A stretch of DNA of 60,000 bases from Apostichopus japonicus (lineage: Eukaryota > Echinodermata > Holothuroidea > Aspidochirotida > Stichopodidae), in assembly GCF_037975245.1 (NCBI RefSeq), contig NC_092574.1, forward strand, positions 8,372,213-8,432,212. Direction: 5' to 3'. The translations under genes and the position numbers were made by a program. The notes beneath the pieces are model-generated. The model did no database searches, was not told where the DNA came from, and was given only the letters and a program-made list of their open reading frames with translations. Shown one piece after another: positions 22,891 to 35,731 of this stretch; position 1 is the first letter of the stretch; each line of letters opens with the position of its first letter.

Positions 22891-22962
22891 GGCTTAAACG
22901 TGATTCAAACGTGAGACCTCAGCAAAATAAATCCTCTGTTCAAACAACTGAGTTATCAAGCC
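22891..22962 (-). tRNA. tRNA-like relic (pseudo-tRNA or SINE head)
   Basis: The minus-strand 72-mer begins GGCTTGA and ends TTTAAGCC, pairing as a seven-base acceptor stem with one G-T wobble. TAACTCAGTTG is an A-box-like D arm and CGTTTGAATCACG resembles a B-box. The T stem is largely unpaired and the D loop is too long, so it is very unlikely to be functional. It could be the head of a tRNA-derived SINE. Confidence 0.4.
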
Positions 22963-23611
22963 TTCAATCAATTGTTTGCTGTTTCAAAATTTGTTATAAG
23001 TTTGTTTTTTTTTTGCACAGAGAGTACAAATAAAAATTACGAAATATGAAAACTGACTTCGTGAATGATTCCTACGTTATGTCTTTCTATTGTAAACTTG
23101 TCTATAATCACTTTTTGATTTTCTTTGACGATATTGCGATAAATTCTGCATTTTAAATTGGTCGTGCTTACGCAATTAGAGCAAAAAGTGAGGGCGCTCA
23201 GTAGATATTAGATTTCGTAACACACAAACACACATATATATAATTTTATACAGTACTGCAACACGTATATTTACCGAAACTACAGTGTTGTTTGCTCAAT
23301 ATGCGAACTACTATGGGCTTTACTGTACGACAATGATAAAAAATGCATATATGATTCCATACAAACTTTCAATTTCTATTTCGTGCGAATAAACCTCTTC
23401 AAAACCTTTCAATTATGTGTGTTTAAATCCAAACGTAAACAATTTACACCAGGTTTGCCGCCAATAATTGGCCGATTAATTACACGAGAGGTCTGCTTCT
23501 CTACTCTCGCACAATAGTTTTGAATGCACGCGGGGGATCGCTCATCGAGTGAACGCTATAATTGGCGTTACTACGCTGATCAAAAAAAGGTCACATTTTG
23601 GTCAAGTATGG
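22963..23611. other. no supported gene
   Basis: AT-rich. A T-tract at about 23008 and nothing recognisable otherwise. Confidence 0.45.
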
Positions 23612-23832
<221 letters not shown>

Positions 23833-25961
23833 TGGTATTTGTCAGATTACAGGGAACTATCTCACGGGATTTATATGGTACAAAGGCATGGCAAACTCGC
23901 GGGCCTCACATCGTCGGCGGTCGACATTACGCAATGTTCAAATTACTCGAGGTTTCATAACCCTTGCCGCCTGGTACGCTATATATCGTCAAGAACCATC
24001 GCCGTGCATTCAGAAACGTAGCCTATATAATTTACTTTGGCAGTATTCATTCAATCTTTTGGTTGACCATGTCAGGGAATGGGTTTCCCATACCACGTTC
24101 TACTTATATACCGTAACCTCTTCATATATGGCGTCATAAAATGGTGCGAAATGCTAAGAGCATAACTGGATTTTACGGTCTAAACCTATTGACACATTTG
24201 AGAACGATCACTATGAACAGCTGTCAGCGAGCAGGGAATTGTCCCCGGCTCGGTGTGTAGGTTAGTGACCCGCCATCTGTCACATGGTCGTCGCCTATGA
24301 CTGCGTTCAGTCTACACAGTTACTATAGGCTTATAGCTAGTATGCCATGAGAGGTCGGCCATACCAATTTTAAATTTAATACCGGTAACGTGGCAAGTTG
24401 TCAGAAATATTTGTTATGATTTTATTTTAACTTTATCTTAATCTCTCAAGTAGCTTATTAACACGAATGTTTTCAACCAGAGCACGGGCTTCATTACCCT
24501 ATATAGATTAGCCCGTGCAGTAAGCCTTCGGTGGTGGTAAATTACGTCTTGGAATTTCACTGTTTTTAGCATCAGCAATGTAAAGAATTTCGTACTTGTG
24601 CTTACTGAAACCACCCCCCCTCCCCTCCCCCTTTGCACGAACTTCCATTAGGTTTTGCCTTTCGTTTTGCTATTGAATTAACTGCAACATTTATCAAGAA
24701 CATTCATGAATGCGCGACGTAACATAACAGTGACGTCAGACGCATAGACCAGTGAACACACTGTAACCCTGCGCAGTTGTATGGCCTAACAGCATACATA
24801 AATATATCGTTGTCCTTTAAAAAAACACAGACCCACACACTGTGAGATGTTGGCAGGCTGCAGCGGTGTATCAATTCTTCCAAAAGTTATAGGGTGTGTG
24901 GGGGTGTGGGGGGAGGGGGCTACAGCCCCATGTCTTCCTTCTGGGTAAACGAAAATCATTACCTAATTCGGTTGGCCCATTCAATGTGCTACATGTATAA
25001 TAATTGTATTGGCTTTAGAATGGTTGTATGCAGTGTTATAGTTAACAAAGTACCGATGGTTGTTATTCACCGCTCATCGTTAGCATGCAGGTAATACATT
25101 GCGTTAAAAATATCATCTTTTTTTTCCTTTTTTCTTTTTTTTTAACCCAATCACGAGCGTTTAACACGCAATGATATCGAATTCATGACGGTTGACAGTG
25201 AAAATCCGGTGAAGGTCATTCATTTTGTTTTTTAATCCCATCACATACCATTTACTACACGAACCGTTGGAATTTATCTGTTAGGATAACGTAACCTAGG
25301 CTAGCTCAAAGCTATTCATGTTTACTTCCATTGCATACTTTACCTTTAGGGCAAACTTGTTTGTCTCTCCACGGCAAATAGGCCAAGAACATTGCAAACA
25401 AAGGGGGCAGCGATTCTGGTCGAGCCGCTGTTTGGTAAGGAAACAGAATAACGGAAATATAACGGCGACGGAAAGTGGAAAATCAAACAATATGTTTGAC
25501 ACTTAAGTAGCTCTCGTTTTCGATACAAAAGTATAGTAAATTTTCAGTTCACGTGTTTTTGTTGAGAATCAACCATATTGCTACATCACATAGGCTATAA
25601 ACTTCGTACCCTTGTTTTTTTTCATTGACATTTATTTATAAAAATCATCCGCTTGGTTTAAGTTTAAGTTTCTTCAGTATTCAACAAATCCCCGGTCTGA
25701 TACTGACATATAGTGCCAAGTTCCAGGAGCTTAAGTAACAAACGTGTTACATCTTACCTCGAGGTGTACTTTGGTGGAAATAGTACAGTGCAATTACTGT
25801 CGTCCCGCGATACACAGTTTGAATATGGAATACCTATTCGTGTTTTTGTGACAAGACACCGACCATTAAATCTATAGCACATAATATGAAAAGACAACAA
25901 ATAAATCCCCCACTCATATTTCAAATCCCCATGTCAATGTGCCTTATCTTACTCGAAACAT
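23833..25961. other. no supported gene
   Basis: Relatively CpG-rich unique-looking DNA. It contains C-rich 24611-24631, G-rich 24894-24920 and T-rich 25118-25143. ORFs are short and unrecognised. Confidence 0.45.
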
Positions 25962-26015
25962 AATTGGTCGGTTCTATATAAAGACAGCAGGCTTCTTAAG
26001 CAATAATACTTCAGT
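25962..26015 (+). promoter_or_regulatory. candidate core promoter (inverted CCAAT, TATA box, TCAGT initiator)
   Basis: ATTGG at 25963-25967 is an inverted CCAAT box. CTATATAAAG (TATA at 25975-25982) follows, and TTCAGTG at about 26010-26016 fits a TCAGT-type initiator. The TATA-to-initiator distance is about 30-37 bp, slightly long. An ATG follows at 26033. Confidence 0.35.
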
Positions 26016-26032
26016 GTCTTCAGACAATAGTT

Positions 26033-26077
26033 ATGAATTTATTGGAATATCTGCCAAGTATCCTAGCAATTGTTATG
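26033..26077 (+). CDS. candidate first coding exon with signal-peptide-like start
   Basis: The ATG at 26033 begins MNLLEYLPSILAIVM, a hydrophobic N-terminus like a secretory signal. A donor-like site (TTATG|GTAAAT at 26078) follows at once, and without splicing the frame stops within ten codons. TATA-box promoter, short 5' leader, ATG, hydrophobic stretch and donor together resemble the first exon of a small secreted protein gene. No second exon was identified with confidence. The exon at 28205 is a possible partner, but only in a phase that stops early. Confidence 0.3.
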
Positions 26078-28204
26078 GTAAATAAAAAAAATAAACAATT
26101 TGTTTAGCTGTTCCAAGAAACATGACTTTTAACGCTTACTGTCAAGTGGTGGGGTGGGGGGGGGGCGGGATCTGGAAAGGACGTAGGACACTGTTAAGCC
26201 ATGGAAGTCTTGCACCCTGTCAGGATAATCATGAGCAGAATCCTTACTATTGAGCGTGGCGTATCAACCTGTTGAAGCATATACTTGAAATACCGTTCTC
26301 AACATGATCATCAACAAAGAGTCGGTCATTTGGGATCGAAGTCGAAAACCGAATATCGAAATCGGTTCGTCTTGCTATTAGAAATCCGCCGCAAACAGGC
26401 AAAAGTTCTCAGTCGTCGCACCATATATATAGACGGAAGGTCACGAAATTTTCGCTGTGGTGATTGAGAGAGCGAGGGGAGGGGGGGGGGGGTGGATGGG
26501 GAAGCGATTCTTCTGTTATTGGAGGGAAGAACGGTTGACATGGATGTTGGAGACAATAACCGGTTACTGACGAACAACTTAACCGAGTCCGTATTGTTCT
26601 AAAAAGAAATTTTCCAAACGGACGAAATTCCCCAGTCGCATCACAGGTGGAGTGTCACCAATAGTTTGTTGGATACTGCAGAGACAGCGAGGGGTTGGGG
26701 AGGGTGGGGATTTGTGGAGGGGTGGGGAAGCGTTGTTCAGTTAGAGAGGGCGGGGTGGGGTAACGTATGACAAATTACATTCACTATTTGCTTAGGAGGA
26801 AAGTTAAATTCTGATGAAACGAGAACACGGAAATGGATTAGCATATTTCGTGTGTAAATGACGTACGTACTATAGCTTAAACTTGACCAAACATCAAGTA
26901 ATGTTTGAACGACAGGTAAATTTGACCAAAACGAGTGTATCTGATAAATGATGTGAGAATGTATAACGATTGTCATGATAGACTCTGTGCGTGGCCTATA
27001 ACTGTAACTGTAACGAAAGAAACAACACCTTGAACACTATTCTAACAGTTAACAGCATAATACCTCCTCATCATAGAGTTTGAAATACCAACATCCCCGT
27101 ATAGGTACTTGAGTAAGTTACAAATGGATTGACTATAGTCTAGCCCTCCGTCGATTTATTCACCGGCGAGCTATATAGGGTTTCCACCCACTTTCACCTA
27201 TACTTTGTCATTTGCGGCGGTGGATCGTTCTTATAAATGCAACAAGAGGTATAACTAGGAATAACTTGCCAAGCGCCTGCTAGGACCCTGAGCAATCAAT
27301 TTAAGAACTACTTAACAACTTTTCAACAGCTAACTCAATAAAGGTATTTGTGAGAGTATATTGGTTGACTCACTTAGTCACTTCCTCAATTATAGTTGCG
27401 CCTGTTTACCAAGCTCTAACATAAAACCAATTGAGATAGTTCGATAGTGCTTGCCTTTACTTTTGCTGGGCTTTGTCTTGGCTCTCAAAACCCCCTCTTC
27501 AAAAGATGCCTAGAAATCTTAGGGCAATTTAGGAGCAAACAGAGAGGACAAATAAAGATGGGATTATTTCTAAGGGATGTAACAGCCTCCAACTGATGAA
27601 GCATTTAGGACGACTTTTTTTTTTTTTGGAAGTAGAAAATAGAAACTAACACCTGGGCATTTTGTAAAGAATATTTCCTGACCAATTGTATTTTCGAGGG
27701 GGGGGGGGGGGGGAGGTTGGAGGGCGACTGGTCATTTTTGTACCACAACCATCATCATTACAAAGGTAGGAGACAGACTGACTGTAGACAGAGGGAGGAT
27801 GTAAATGGAATTCGATGAAGTCTAGACTGACCACAAAGTTATATGGGTAGATTATACAAACCAATTAATGTCAGGTTTTTGGTGGTTCATAAAGCTTGAC
27901 TAATCATTCTGTTTTATTTCAAATATATATATATAGTGAAGTATAACAGAATGTATACAAACACAGCTATAACATTGTATACATTTTGACTGTATCGTGA
28001 GGACAGATAAGTTTATTCCATAAAACAACAAACATAATAATAGTCCTTGGCTATGTTGTCCGTCATGCGGTCGGAAAATTTTCTCGGGGTGAGATGGGGT
28101 TGGGGTAGTCTTGTTAAGACCCTAGTATGTACAGCCTATAGTGTACCTTTCATTTTCACAAAGCTATTTCCCCGTATCCCGTATCTATTTGCTGTACTGC
28201 CCAG
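26078..28204. other. no supported gene; possible intron
   Basis: G-rich tracts at 26149-26167, 26475-26495 and 27697-27713, and a T-tract at about 27617. ORFs 26285-26467 (+) and 26326-26577 (-) are unrecognised. Confidence 0.4.
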
Positions 28205-28433
28205 AGAACGTCCGCGGCAACGCTTTCGATTGATTTTGTATCGGAAAGATCATCGGGCATATAAAATGCAGTTGACAAGCACATTCGTGGTGGCAGAGAC
28301 GGACTCTGAGGCATGTACAGTTTGTACGCGAGAAAAAGAGTATTACCAACGACTTGGCCAAGACTGGGGTTGGGGACGCTACAAAGGATTCATGGGTTAC
28401 GTAAATACGGAAACTGTATTGGGAGTTATATAG
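28205..28433 (+). CDS. candidate terminal exon, product unknown
   Basis: A pyrimidine-rich tract ending TACTGCCCAG| leads into an open frame to TAG at 28431-28433. Stretches include ERPRQRFRLILYRKDHRAYK, a CTVC pair in DSEACTVCTREKEYYQR, and DWGWGRYKGFMGY. The region is CpG-rich relative to later sequence. The frame is open upstream of the acceptor to 28047 as well, so it may be just a chance ORF. I do not recognise a family. Confidence 0.3.
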
Positions 28434-30821
28434 AGTATTACGTAATGCTTGCATATGCGTTGTATAAAAAAATAGGCCTGTATAGCTATATGTGTCACGC
28501 CCTCCAGCCCAACCGCCATTCAAAAACGACAAATTTGTTAAATCCATTTCCTGTAAATTCGTGCCGACCCTCTAGCCCCCCCCCCTCCCACCCCAAACAT
28601 CTTCCACAACCAAGTCCTGATAACGTTGAGTCTGAAGCAGAGACAAATACCCTTGTATAAATATAAACTGTACTTCTTATGATATGCCAGTGTACTTACC
28701 CCCTTCCACCGGGCCGTGGGGGTGGGGGGGGGTGGGGGTGGGGTCTTTATGTGTTTATTTAACGCAGTTAAGTCTACCCAGGCCAACTCTGTATGGAAAA
28801 CAAGCAATTTTCTCCTTTTCGGCAAAGAATAACGAACAAGCAACCTTGTTTTCAATTTACGACCAATATGTATAGATTTTACCAACGATACCGATCCGTT
28901 GGTCAGATATAATCACATGCCATTAAATTAGATAGATGATGTTACACTGTAGCATTGACCCGAATAATATCCGAGAACAATGAACAGGAAAGAGGCTGAT
29001 TAACAACCCATTATTCTATTGTCATTCTTATATCCTCCGCCGTTGAGACTGTGCATCCTTGATATGTAACGACTTTTGTTCTGGTTGTAATGTTTATAAC
29101 GACACGGTAACGAAATGTTTTAGAACAGGCGCGGTCAAATTTGTATTACTTAGTTCTGCTAGCTATCTCTGATAGGCCAGGGAATTTGCTTTATCCCCTG
29201 ACTATAGGCCCACTCCTTTTACTGAGCACACAGAAGCTCCTGGTGTAAAGACGGACCCATTGCGCGACCGCTTTGATTTTCGGCACCAATACGTAGGCTA
29301 CATGCTCGAGACAATCTTACGAAAACTCTGAGAACGTTGTAGCATACGTCCATGATTTTAGCGTATACGTTTAACACTGTCATGATCCGCCTATACTGGT
29401 TACACGGCTTCCACGTGCACGCTGTGCATTCGTTGTCATTGACCAAACAACATGAAATACGAACGCATGCAAGTTACGTAATTTTTATCCATCAGTGGAC
29501 TGCGTATAGCAGACGATGCGACGCGTCGCCTTTGAAGTATAATGGAGTTAAATAGTACACATTTTGCCTTGTTCTAGTGTATTTAGTTCCGGCAGAAAAT
29601 GACGCAGCTTCGAGCACTAACTGCTGCTTTAATGTCGACAATGTTGTTATGTAGGATCACCATATACCATATATACCGGGGGAGGAGTGGGGGGGGTGAC
29701 TCCAACCCTCAACGTTCACGTGTTTAACATTTGCTACCCATCTTAGATGATGAAGGTTAAGAGCGCCGGCGATGATGGATCATATGCAGCACAGCGGCTA
29801 TATTATCAACCAGTGTTGTAATTGATAGAATGTGATCGATTGATAATGTCAACCTTGACCTAACTAGCTGATACTTTAAACCAGTAATTGAATTAAACCC
29901 CTGCCACAAAAATGAACTGTCTCAAATTAAAGGTCATTTATAAGATCAATGTTACAAGTGAAACAACTTGCGACATTGTCATCCGAACTAAAAGTAACTA
30001 ATCAAGTGGAACTAAATATCGTCGTCCAATACTTATAAAAGAAATATAAAAAAGAAAAACAAGAAAGTAGATTTTACAAGGTTTTCCTTCAACCTTGAAC
30101 CTGTCTGTGAGATTCCGGTAATTAACCGTCCTCTTTTACACAAAGATGATAACCTACATAACTATACCAGTAACCTATGCTGTATACAGTTAGGGTTGTT
30201 TCCCTCTATATGCACCCCACGATCACCCACTGTGTATCGACCTACACAATGGCACAAATTTTGGACCAAAGTTTTCCTCTTCAAGAACAAAAGGTTAAGT
30301 TCCTGCCTGTGAATAAAGGGTCTTATGTTTTGTACTGTTTTTTCTCTTCTGCAGTAGTACCGTAGTCCATCATAAATTGTAATGAAAATTTAAATCCAAA
30401 TCCAGCTGTTATACTGATTCTTTACACAGTTCTTTTCAAACAGCACTCGTTGTCATCATATGGGTAGCATTAGGCGGGTTCGTCCTTTCGAAGTGAATAT
30501 TTAGTGGGAACACAGTCCCCCGCCAACCCCCTTCCCATTCTGATTTGGACACACACACACACACACAAATGTCTCTTCTACGACTACAGAAAATATACCC
30601 AATATAAAAAAATACCCAATATTCTATTGATATTGGGGACGCGCGGGTGGTGGGGAGGGTTGGCATTATATATCCTTATTATTTCTGAGATTAACCTGCA
30701 CAACACTTTGCCACTTGGAAAAGGTTTTCTGATGGATAACGAAAGTCATTGGATGACAGGCATTGACGAGTTTTACATTAGGCAATTACAAGTCTTATGA
30801 GAGGAAAACTACTTTGAGGGT
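28434..30821. other. no supported gene; small repeats
   Basis: Includes C-rich 28576-28595, G-rich 28718-28742, (CA)n at 30549-30567 and a G-rich patch at 29680-29697. At 29591-29634 the minus strand has TTAAAGCAGCA, 18 unrelated bases, then TGCGTCATTTTCT, matching the terminus of MITE family C. Confidence 0.45.
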
Positions 30822-30887
30822 GGTGGTAAAATGCTTTGATCAAGTTTGAGCATGAGTGACCATTAATCGACAATCTAGCATATTTGA
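30822..30887 (+). repeat. dispersed repeat D, copy 3
   Basis: GGTAAAATGCTTTGATCAAG, then TTTGAGCATGAGTGACCATT, then ATCTAGCATATTTGAG. Most consensus-like of the four D copies. Confidence 0.6.
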
Positions 30888-30914
30888 GACAGGTACTACT
30901 GACCTTTAAACATT

Positions 30915-31060
30915 CAAGTACTCATGGCACCAAAATGGCATTTTAGACTTGCTAAAGTCTTCAGTCTAACATAATCCTATATGAAGAAACACATGCAAGT
31001 ACACGTGGCACCGTGACATCAGTTTAGACTTGCCCAAGTCTTCAGTCTAGCATTATGAAG
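30915..31060 (+). repeat. tandem duplication, 81-bp period
   Basis: CAAGTACTCATGGCACC...TTTAGACTTGCTAAAGTCTTCAGTCTAACAT starting at 30915 is repeated with about 15% changes from 30996. Each unit contains a small GACTTG..CAAGTC-type hairpin. Confidence 0.8.
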
Positions 31061-31451
31061 GCTATCTCACAAATAAACAGTCAAATACTTCTTAGTTTGA
31101 GGCAGGTGCTCATCACAAACATCTATATCACACAACGAAAAAGATAACTTGTTAGGTTCGCTCTCGTTTTAACGATAAAGTTCAGGTTTTTCATGAAAGT
31201 CCTCTTGTACTTTAAATTTATTCTTTATTAATTTTTATTTATTTTTATTACTATTAGTTTTTTTTGGCAGTCAATTCTAACAGCAAGTTTTAAATCGCTG
31301 ATTTTCCAACCACAATCAGCTTTATATATTATTCATTAATCAGAATTGCGTGATGAAAACAACTAAGTTCTTCCTGGTGAGTAATTCGGAATGTTCTTTG
31401 AGAAGGGAGAGGATGACAAGACGAGGAAATGGCTTCCTTTTGATACTATAC

Positions 31452-31674
31452 TTAAAGCAGCAGTTTGTGTTGCCATCTGTAGTTACAATCAGTATAGTTG
31501 ACCGTTCAATTAAATATAAGATAGATGAATACACATAGATGCCGGCTATTACTTATAGAACACACAAACCCAACCGTCATAGTTGTCTAATACGACATCT
31601 CATATCACATTTTACAACATTGTTCTGATATTTCAGTATCGAAAAAAAATAAAAATTAAAAAATGCTGCTTTAA
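31452..31674. mobile_element. TTAA-bounded MITE family C, short copy
   Basis: Begins TTAAAGCAGCAGTTTGTGTT and ends with the inverse of TTAAAGCAGCATTTT. The 15-base terminal match is the same as the ends of 55162-55785. At 223 bp it is much shorter, so it is either an internal deletion or a different subfamily sharing termini. Confidence 0.65.
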
Positions 31675-34600
31675 GACATCCGTACATATCCACCACCGCT
31701 TCAAGTTTACACATTGCTTTAAAGGTAAGGTTAAACAACTTTTGAGTTAATTTACCTTTCTGGTTTAATTCACCTTGATCCACCCACGGATTAAAACGCT
31801 CAATTATTTTCTCATTTAATAGAAATTTTCTGCTGCTAATCAGACGGACCAGTATATATCTTCAGGTCAAGGCGCTATTGATTCTCGAGTCACGTACTTT
31901 CTTGAAAAGTCCTTTTTTTTCTGCTGTCTTCTTTTAAAAGTTTTTTATGTATTGTTTTATTGAATATTTTTTTGTTGTTGCAATATTTCAATGAAATGCG
32001 ATGACTATTCAGGATACCGTGATATGATAAATCATACAATGTAATTTTCCTGACCGTTTTCGTCGTCTGCAGACAAATGGCCCCTACATAACACCACCTC
32101 GACCCCGGCCTTCCACCGAATACGTCCCCCGCCCCCACCCCTCCCCGTCTTCTTCAACCCCCAGATGTACGTTTAATGGTAAACGTGTCGACATACGGAC
32201 ATAAGTTAACTTAAAGGAGACTCCTCACGTAGATAAAATTGAATGCTATACTACTGAATAAAATACAATTTCACATGCAATGAGAGGACAGACTTCCTTG
32301 ATGTGAAAATAAGTTACTCATTGGCATAGTAGGGAAGTTTAATATACAGAGACATCCCCAGTGAATCAGTTGAAAATTTATACTGCTGGGAAGAGAGTGA
32401 CTATATAAGAATACGTGTGTTTACAACATGTAGGCCAAATGATCGCATTCCAGTGCGATCTAATATAATTTAACATTGATTATACGTAAACATATCAAGT
32501 GCATTGGAATGAAAGAACCGCCCCTCCACCCCACCCCCCCCCCCCCCTTCAGAGGCGTCGATGACCAGGTGTCGGGACCTGATGACAATGTAGTCACTGG
32601 GTCCCATATTTTTATTCTTCATTCCTCCTTTAACATGTTACAAAATTGAGAATACATTATTCTTTATCCATATTGTCCCCTGATCCCTCTCGGGTCTCCT
32701 CATTGATCCCCGCGCTGTGTCCCCCTGACCGCCCCTCTCAACAGACATGCATACCCTGTTCTCCGTATTCGTATCAACACAGTTCCTTTTGCGTATACGA
32801 CACTGATGGACCGGTGGGGGGGGGGGGTGAAGGGAGTTGGCAACTCCCTGGTTAGACCGAGTGGACGACGCGATGCCAGGATTTTGATGTCACGTGACTA
32901 TTCCTTATATTGTCACGTAGGTGTTAGGTATGTCTTGTTAAGTTTCACTTTTGTTGTTGCTGTTATGTCCTTTAGAGTCACGAAGAGGAAGTAAGCCGTT
33001 AGAATATTCCAACAACAAAAAACATTTAACAATAGTTGTTTGTCTGTAAGTTTCGTCGTAAAAACTATGAAGAGTCTGGCAAAGTGGCATCGAATTGAAA
33101 GGTTTCCCTCTCCTATATACAGGAGCCTGTGTTTTTCCTCTGGCATCAGCGCATAACGGTTGTAAACAAGTCTTTCTCTTGAAGGTATTGCACACGATAT
33201 GAATTGAAAAGCGACCGTTTTCAAGCAAACCAACCGCTCTCTTCTATCCTACATCGCCTTTACATGCTGTTTAAGCGGAAACATCCATTCAACTGGTATA
33301 CAAGTTTCCTATTGTCCCGACTTTCTGCGGGCTGCCTTTCAAATCCGGTAATTTATTCTTTGCTTAATCTCTTCCAGAGCCGAAGGCAGCGGTGCGTGCA
33401 AGCGAATTATGTATGCAAGGATGCCCCTGTTGACTGTTTTTTCTCCAACGCTGAGTAAAGTTTTGGCCCCTAGGGTAAAAAAGTTGGTCCGACTTATCCC
33501 CATTCTGGTGAATAGCCACTACCCACTAGCTACACCAAGGCGAACGTTTGATCCCGGCGAAAACCAAACATATATGGTTTTAAAAAAAAAAATTACGCTA
33601 GCAGCATAAGTTGGTCCCTTTGAATAAATGGAAAGCTCAGAACAAAAAGATGGGGGAAAAAAGGGAGAAAAAAACGTATTGAACTTCATTTAATAGGTCA
33701 TAGGTAGGGAAGCATTTTTTTCCAGGTTATTTTTCATTTTATGACAGATTAAATTTTGGACGCGGCTACATCCAAGCCGCTTTAAGTTACTTGTTACATA
33801 AATTTTAAAGAAGAGAAAAATGAATAAACAAACTGTTTACAAAATGTGGCAGTCATAAAAAAAAAATGTTGATTTTGGGGGCAGGCTTTATATGATGAGT
33901 AACCAATAACAAAATGAGGGCGGAGTTTAGGAATCAATAAAAGTGGCAAATTTCTGGAAACCTGATACCCCCCCAAAAAAGAAGATATTTAACCTTATCA
34001 GTTTCTAGAAATAACTGAGCACAAAAGGGAATAAAAGTGAGGGGGGGGGGGGAATACCCATTGTCCCAGTTTTAATCCTCAAGAAAATGTTAATTCAATG
34101 TAAACATGTTAGTTTGAAGCCATTTTGAATTTTGTACGGCGTCTATGAGGAGTTCATGGCCAAATCATGTGTGGCATACCTATATAAAAATGTAATCAAA
34201 GCTACGTGAAGGAATTTGTCCCTTTTACTAGTATTGTAAACTTTCCAAAATTTTAACTCCGTCCATAAAGTCGTTCGGCTTCATCATCATGATAACAGGA
34301 AATCTGTTTAATACTCGATCCTTTTGGTTAAAGGATGACTTTATATAGACTGTAAAGTATTAATGTGCTATAGTTTAAGATATATCTCACCTTTAAATTA
34401 TGATTAATCTCTGGAATAATCCTTTAAGGGCTAAAGTAATGATTACGTCGACAGGCCTTAATGCCCATGTTAATACGATTGTTTTATAAATTGTAAGTAG
34501 GCCCTACTCTACCCAAACATGTCCCTTTTCACTTTATATCAACAACAGATGAACACTCGGATGACAATCAGAACCATTTGTCATTGACAAATTTTTGTAA

Positions 34601-35458
34601 TTCATGAAGACGTGATCATATCTTGTCGCATTTCCAGAATCTCGTATATATATATACTAAACTATACATAATCAACCTATGAAAGTGTGAAATATGAAAC
34701 TTACCTTACTTTGATTACATATGAGTAAGCCAAACGCGACCGGATTGTTTTAAACTGACATTTATCAAAATCGATCCTCGATTTCGATTCATCGATTGAA
34801 CCCCCCTCCCCTCCCCCTCTCTCTCTCCCTCGGCTCTGTTTAAGTTTTTTTCAGTCTATCATAAGATTTTATGACATCCTGACGCATTTATACTTGTAAA
34901 ATATATTTGTTAAAATAAAGCGTCCGAGATTATCACTTCGAAATTGTATAGCCTCAAAGGACATGCAGGTAGTTGTCCACTAGAGATTAGAAATGCAGGT
35001 GAAGATATAGGTATGAGTGTCGCCAAACCATCACGACTAGACGAGAAAGAAAGCAATATCACTCAATATTATATAGTAACAGTAATCTAAGCAAAGAAAA
35101 CCGCTCCCCAACCTCCCCACAAACATAGCAATGACACTACACATCTTCACGTTCCCCCTACCCCCCTCACCCGAGTTGTTTGTTTTTGTTTCTTAGACAC
35201 GGTTTTCTGCCGATCATGTTTATTCTTTCGCCTGCATTGGGCTGTCAAGCATTAATCCACGACTAATTAATCTCTCATTCTCTTAAAGTATCTTGACCTG
35301 AAATCGATGAAACGACTTCCGCATTTTTGTATATATATTTCATTATTACGATTCGAAAAATCGATTAATTGGTTGCATGAATGCACCCAAAAAAGAACAT
35401 TTGTCCACTATCTAAAGGGAGACCCGCATCAATCGAAAATAGCTAAGCGGCAAGAACA
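31675..35458. other. no supported gene; small repeats
   Basis: C-tracts at 32530-32547, G-tracts at 32815-32827 and 34041-34052, and CT-rich 34801-34832. A hairpin AGGGAGTTG-G-CAACTCCCT lies at 32831-32849. A dispersed repeat at 32549-32640 ends in GGGTCCCAT followed by a T-rich tail and resembles 55993-56075. Short ORFs on both strands (32913-33233, 33204-33458) have no recognisable domain. Confidence 0.45.
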
Positions 35459-35731
35459 ATGAGTTATATTGACTGGTGGATTACAAAGGAGCCACTAATC
35501 AGGCATGATATGTTTGGATGTATCAAAATAAATGACCATTTACAAACGTCAGATAACGTTAACGTCACATTGACACATACGATACACGTTATTCCAGTGT
35601 ATGATCTGGAACCGTACCAGCCTGTTAGGGAAACAAAACGACAAGGCCACCTTTATTCCCTGCTAAACGCAGGTACATTTTCCTTCCATCGATCCTGGCA
35701 CACTCTAGAAATTACTGTACAACTTGTGTAA
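35459..35731 (+). CDS. orphan ORF, 90 residues
   Basis: The ATG has A at -3 (AACAATGAG). The product starts MSYIDWWITKEPLIRHDMFG and is generally polar, without membrane segments, cysteine pattern or repeats. No splice or poly(A) evidence supports it beyond the frame length. It could be an exon or a chance ORF. Confidence 0.2.
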   Translation: MSYIDWWITKEPLIRHDMFGCIKINDHLQTSDNVNVTLTHTIHVIPVYDLEPYQPVRETKRQGHLYSLLNAGTFSFHRSWHTLEITVQLV

